Assembly: GCA_013824375.1 (NCBI GenBank)
Contig: PNNR01000062.1
Location: 1 to 35,532 of the forward strand
DNA length: 35,532 nt
DNA from: Clostridiales bacterium
GTDB lineage: Bacteria; Bacillota; Clostridia; Christensenellales; CAG-138
Direction: 5' to 3'
Positions 31,743-35,532 of the stretch are shown here, piece after piece; position 1 is the stretch's first letter, and each line of letters opens with the position of its first letter. The position numbers were made by a program, and so were the translations under genes. Below the pieces are notes generated by a model. That model saw only the letters and a program-made list of their open reading frames with translations. It searched no databases and was not told where the DNA came from.

Positions 31743-32150
31743 TTATCCCGAAATGATAGGCTGCTGCTTAATGCGCTCGATCCAACTTTCGCCGACACCG
31801 AGGATCAGCCCCTCGACATCCACCGATGCTGCATAAAGCAGCGCGTAAGCGGGCGCGGAAAGCTTCTCCACGGTCTTATCCAGCAGCTTCGCGCGCAGGG
31901 ACGCAATCTCTTGCGGGGTGAGCTTTCCGTCGCTGCTGGCAGCTTTCAGCTGCAAAACCATGGTCTGCTGCAATTCCCCGACAGTGATTTTTGCAACGCG
32001 AATGAGCTCCTTCTGCGCGTCGTTGATATTTCTCAGTTTCGCATTTTTACCAAGTTGCAGAGTCAGATACGTACCCAGCACGCCAATGAGGGTGATCAGC
32101 AGTGTTGCCACTACCTGTAATCCGTAGTTCAAAAGCATTTCCATATTCAT
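31743..32150 (-). CDS. phage holin, LLH-type
   Basis: LNYGLQVVATLLITLIGVLGTYLTLQLGKN TM plus AQKELIRVAKITVGELQQT...GKLTPQEIASLRAKLLDKTVEKL. Confidence 0.75.
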   Translation of the reverse strand: MNMEMLLNYGLQVVATLLITLIGVLGTYLTLQLGKNAKLRNINDAQKELIRVAKITVGELQQTMVLQLKAASSDGKLTPQEIASLRAKLLDKTVEKLSAPAYALLYAASVDVEGLILGVGESWIERIKQQPIISG

Positions 32151-32174
32151 ATTCTCCTTTTATGTTGATAATTG

Positions 32175-32426
32175 TTACGTTTCTTCCATTACGCGGATAC
32201 GCGCTTCATGATCGCTGATCTGAACCGCTTGCTCGCGTGCATGTTCCCAAATGCGTTCATGCGCGTTACGGTTGTTGGCCGCGAAGCAATCCGCGCTTTT
32301 CTCCAACTGTTCCATCGTCGCCGTCAGCCTCGCTATGGCCTGCGTGAGCTTGATCATCGGTGCTATCACGGCGGAAATCAGCGCGATCAGTGTTGCGATC
32401 ACGCCGACGACATCCCATTCCTTCAT
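32175..32426 (-). CDS. small single-TM phage-like protein (holin/XhlA-like)
   Basis: MKEWDVVGVIATLIALISAVIAPMIKLTQAIARLTATMEQLEKSADCFAANNRNAHERIWEHAREQ; TAGGAGGG SD before ATG 32426. Confidence 0.65.
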   Translation of the reverse strand: MKEWDVVGVIATLIALISAVIAPMIKLTQAIARLTATMEQLEKSADCFAANNRNAHERIWEHAREQAVQISDHEARIRVMEET

Positions 32427-32437
32427 ATGAATCCCTC

Positions 32438-33322
32438 CTAATACCATTTCGGACGCAGGAAGGTAGTCCATGCACCGAAGCGTTCCTCTCTGTGTTTGAC
32501 GAAGTTCCAACCTCGCCTCGCGTCCATCCGCGTAAGCTGACAGCCGTATGCCCCGCCCATCCACTCCACCGCGTATCCGCCGCCGACGTAAAGGCCGATG
32601 TGGCCTGATTTGTGCAGCAGGTCGGCGGGCAGCAGCTCGCTTTCCTCCATGCGCCGCATCGACTTGCTCGCGGCAAACCCGTCCGCTGCGAGGTCGAACG
32701 CGGGTTTCACCGCGCCCGCGTGCCGCAATAGGCCGACGACGCCGCCGGAGCAGTCCGCGCCCGTGATTGCAGGGTTTTGCATCACCGCCCGCTCCATCAT
32801 CTCCTGCCGCCCTCCGTCGTAATACTCCGGCTGTCGCAACGCGCCGGACCGGATGCGCGAAAGTGTGATGACGTTCGGTGTCAGATCCGCGTTGTAGAGA
32901 TTTCCGCCGCGGATATAGAGGCTTGTCGGATATTCGCGCGGCAGCATTGGATCATGCGCAAACTGCAGCGCGTCGAGTACAATCCCACGGCGTGTCTGGT
33001 TTGCGCCCTCAAGCGTGGAACAGATCAAACCTGCCGCCGCCTCTCCGATGTTTGCGGGTATCTCGCCGCGAGATTCCGGTTTTTGCTCCGGCTTTTCTTC
33101 CGGAAACAACGCGGCCCAGGTCAGCAGGCCTACGACGCCGTCTGAATTCAGCGCGTTTCGCGTCTGGAATGACAGCACCGCTTTTTTCGTGTCGCTTCCA
33201 AAGGTGCTTGTGCCGATCTGCGTGATGTGCGGCGCATAGTATCCCAGCGCAAGCAACCGGTGCTTCAAGCGCAGGACATCCTCACCGACGCAACCAAAGG
33301 TGAGTATTCTAGTAGGATTCAT
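32438..33322 (-). CDS. endolysin-like peptidoglycan hydrolase: N-terminal PG-binding domain plus C-terminal NlpC/P60-type domain
   Basis: GEDVLRLKHRLLALGYY...FGSDTKKAVLSFQTRNALNSDGVVGLLTWAALF (PG_binding_1-like); ADCSGGVVGLLRHAG...HIGLYVGGGYAVEW catalytic Cys/His region; GGAGG SD. Confidence 0.82.
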   Translation of the reverse strand: MNPTRILTFGCVGEDVLRLKHRLLALGYYAPHITQIGTSTFGSDTKKAVLSFQTRNALNSDGVVGLLTWAALFPEEKPEQKPESRGEIPANIGEAAAGLICSTLEGANQTRRGIVLDALQFAHDPMLPREYPTSLYIRGGNLYNADLTPNVITLSRIRSGALRQPEYYDGGRQEMMERAVMQNPAITGADCSGGVVGLLRHAGAVKPAFDLAADGFAASKSMRRMEESELLPADLLHKSGHIGLYVGGGYAVEWMGGAYGCQLTRMDARRGWNFVKHREERFGAWTTFLRPKWY

Positions 33323-33423
33323 CCACAGCCTCCGTTCCTGCGATCCTTCCCGAAGGATGCGTGGTTGAGAGTTGACTGTGAGATTTACGGTTTAGACACG
33401 GTCTCTGACTGCTTTGATTCAGC

Positions 33424-33470
33424 AAAAAAACTGGCATCGGTCTCCTCTTTCAGGGTATCCGATACCAGTT
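33424..33470 (-). terminator. intrinsic terminator between the YbaK-GNAT gene and the lysis cassette
   Basis: Minus strand AACTGGTATCGG...CCGATGCCAGTT (12 bp, one G-U) followed by a T-run. Confidence 0.85.
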
Positions 33471-33566
33471 TGCATGATGTTGGAATATTAAATTCTTATA
33501 ATTCGCGATTTATGGAATTACGACAATGTAAAAGACAAGTTTTTAAGCCAATCCGTCATTTCTCGA

Positions 33567-34511
33567 TCACAGATCAAACCGAAAATAACAATGCGGATTG
33601 CGTTCGCCGAGTCGGTACAACGCGCTGTAGCTCGCGGGCACGCGCGTTTCCAGCAGAGTTCCACCGAGCTTCTCCAGTGTTCTGCGCGATGGCAGATTAT
33701 CCGTACGGCAGGAGATTATCACATACGGCATGCCGTGCCTGCGGGCGATTTCGAACACGAGCTTACAGGCTTTTCCCGCATAGCCGCTGCCGCGAAACTC
33801 TTCATTCACATGATAGCCGATATTTCCGCCGAAATAGAGGTTTCTCACATAGCCCAGGCGCAGGTCGATCTCTCCAGCCACAGCAGCATCGCTGAGACGC
33901 ACGATTTCGAACTTGTAAGCATGTACGTAGCCCTTCGTCTCGTCTGCGGCGGAGATGGATGCGATGCGCAGCGTAATCTCGCCATCGGAAGGCATCTCCA
34001 TGTTCTCGTCAGGCACATTGTTGATTCTTTTGTCATCCCCCTCTTCCCAATCCTTACAGACGTCGACCCACCCCGCCGAGCGGCTGTAGCGAAACAGTTC
34101 GCCGTAGGTGACTTCCATCGCGCTGTTCGTGCTGCCGCACGCTGGAAACACGGTCACAAACCGCCTGAGCGAAACATCAAGATAGACAGGCGTTGTCTCC
34201 GGCAGCCCAAACGGGCAAACACCGCCGATCTCGCAGCCGGTAAACCGCTCCACTTCTTCGGGCGGAAGCATTTTCGCCTTGGCAAAGAACTGATCCTTGA
34301 ATTTCCGATTGTCCACGCGCGCGTCGCCTGCGGCGACGATGATCACACAACCCTCGCCCAACGCAAAGGAGAGTGTCTTCGCGATGCGCGCCGGGCGTAC
34401 CTCCAGCGCCTGCGCGGCGAGTTCCACCGTCGCGGAGCTGGCGTCAAACTCCCAAACGCGTTGCTCCAGATTCATATTGCGTAAATATTCTCTAACCCGT
34501 TCAATCGACAT
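33567..34511 (-). CDS. fusion protein: YbaK/EbsC aminoacyl-tRNA deacylase domain plus GNAT acetyltransferase domain
   Basis: N-terminus ATVELAAQALEVRPARIAKTLSFAL...GGVCPFGLPETTPVYLD...TNSAMEVTYGELFRYS (YbaK-like); C-terminus GYHVNEEFRGSGYAGKACKLVFEIARRHGMPYVIISCRTDNLPSRRTLEKLGG (GNAT). Confidence 0.87.
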   Translation of the reverse strand: MSIERVREYLRNMNLEQRVWEFDASSATVELAAQALEVRPARIAKTLSFALGEGCVIIVAAGDARVDNRKFKDQFFAKAKMLPPEEVERFTGCEIGGVCPFGLPETTPVYLDVSLRRFVTVFPACGSTNSAMEVTYGELFRYSRSAGWVDVCKDWEEGDDKRINNVPDENMEMPSDGEITLRIASISAADETKGYVHAYKFEIVRLSDAAVAGEIDLRLGYVRNLYFGGNIGYHVNEEFRGSGYAGKACKLVFEIARRHGMPYVIISCRTDNLPSRRTLEKLGGTLLETRVPASYSALYRLGERNPHCYFRFDL

Positions 34512-34558
34512 TCCGTTACCTTCTTAATCCGATACATGATTTCATGTTTTATTGCAAA

Positions 34559-34633
34559 CAAGAAACAAATCGGCATTTCGTCTATCGTAAAGACTTACAC
34601 GCCGATTTGCAAGAGCTATTCTGTTGTTTCTTG
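34559..34633 (-). terminator. compound inverted-repeat terminator region downstream of the Na/Pi cotransporter gene
   Basis: Minus strand CAAATCGGC...GCCGATTTG followed by TTTCTTGTTT; a second overlapping 10-bp inverted repeat CAAGAAACAA/TTGTTTCTTG. Confidence 0.65.
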
Positions 34634-34637
34634 ATTG

Positions 34638-35532
34638 TTATACAGTCGGGAGCGCATACTTTTCGGAGTATTCCTTGACATGCACTTTAAACGCCTCGTT
34701 TCCGTCCGCAGCCTTGACAGACTGCAAATAGCTATGCATGTCAAACGTTTCGTTCTTGGTCTGAATCATCGTCGCAGCGATGTTGGAACAATGGTCGGAA
34801 ACGCGCTCCATGTTGGTCAGCAGATCCGACAGCACGAAACCGAGCTCAATCGTGCACACGCCTTCCTTGAGGCGTATCACATGCCTTGCGCGGATTTCAG
34901 CCTGAAGCGCGTCTATGACTTCTTCCAACGGTTCGACGAGCTTCGCTGCCTCGAGGTCTTCTTTGAGAAATGCGTCAACGGCATTGTTGATGATCTCGCT
35001 CAGCGCGCTGATGAACAAGTGAACCTCGCCTTTTGCTGCATTGGAAAACGAAATTTTCTTATCGTGCATCTCCTGCGAAACTTCGGTTAGGTTGACAGCG
35101 TGGTCGCTGATTCGTTCGAAGTCTCCGATCATGTGCAGGAACATACCAATTTCGTTGCTGTCCTTCTCCATAAGCTGACGGGTGCTGAGTTGTACGAGAT
35201 AGGTGCCGAGACGGTCTTCATATTTGTCGATCTCGTCCTCGTTGGCGACAATCACCGCTATCTTCTTTGCGTCATACTGCTCGATGGTTTCTAACGACAT
35301 CAAGAGCGTATCGCGCGAAAGCGTCGCCATGCGCTCGATGACGTTCCGGCACTGTTCCAAAGCGAATGCGGGCATATCGAGGAAGCGCTCGTCAAGCGGC
35401 CATTCTTCTTCTTTCTCCCGCTTGTCGCGAATCGTCCATGTCGCCAATCTGACAAGGAACTTTGACGAAGGCATCAATATCGCCGTCGTCATCACGTTAA
35501 ACGTGGTGTGGATAATCGCGATATGCGCGGGA
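34638..35532 (-). CDS. Na/Pi cotransporter family protein, C-terminal part with PhoU-like domain (truncated by window end)
   Basis: Open frame continues to window edge (AIIHTTFNVMTTAILMPSSKFL); helical PhoU-like motifs GDFERISDHAVNLTE and NMERVSDHCSNIA. Confidence 0.87.
   Translation of the reverse strand, partial: PAHIAIIHTTFNVMTTAILMPSSKFLVRLATWTIRDKREKEEEWPLDERFLDMPAFALEQCRNVIERMATLSRDTLLMSLETIEQYDAKKIAVIVANEDEIDKYEDRLGTYLVQLSTRQLMEKDSNEIGMFLHMIGDFERISDHAVNLTEVSQEMHDKKISFSNAAKGEVHLFISALSEIINNAVDAFLKEDLEAAKLVEPLEEVIDALQAEIRARHVIRLKEGVCTIELGFVLSDLLTNMERVSDHCSNIAATMIQTKNETFDMHSYLQSVKAADGNEAFKVHVKEYSEKYALPTV

Noticed and set aside
33591-34484. 297-aa plus-strand ORF opposite the YbaK-GNAT fusion
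   Set aside because: Antisense shadow; the minus-strand product has two recognisable domains.

Overview
The window is a gene-dense segment that looks like a Clostridia/Firmicutes chromosome (my inference from gene content). It holds about 29 supportable protein-coding genes, one tRNA-Leu, and many intrinsic terminators. In order: tRNA-Leu(GAG); pncB with a coupled lipoprotein; a PLP-dependent enzyme; a DUF3810 protein; a sugar-metabolism block (TIM-barrel epimerase, pgi, GNAT, PfkB kinase, DeoR regulator); an SGNH hydrolase; nifJ (PFOR); queT plus an 8-oxoguanine-deaminase-like amidohydrolase; a divergent ecfA1-ecfA2-ecfT-truA-tadA operon; a PAP2 phosphatase; a degenerate KEYFP-type protein kinase; a YfcC-family transporter; a P-type ATPase behind a yybP-ykoY-like (Mn2+) riboswitch; DUF3267/DUF2087; a c-di-AMP receptor (DarA-like); MATE and an Sfp-type PPTase; an orphan phage-like lysis cassette; a YbaK-GNAT fusion; and a truncated Na/Pi cotransporter with a PhoU-like domain. 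The best leads are the Mn2+-type riboswitch with its overlapping terminator, the QueT/amidohydrolase operon divergent from an ECF energizing module (with a structured leader), the probable pseudokinase, the orphan lysis module behind a terminator, the YbaK-GNAT fusion, and a clear 1-nt frameshift near the 3' end of truA. I did not find a convincingly new multi-gene defence or mobile system. No searches could be run, so all family assignments rest on recognised motifs.
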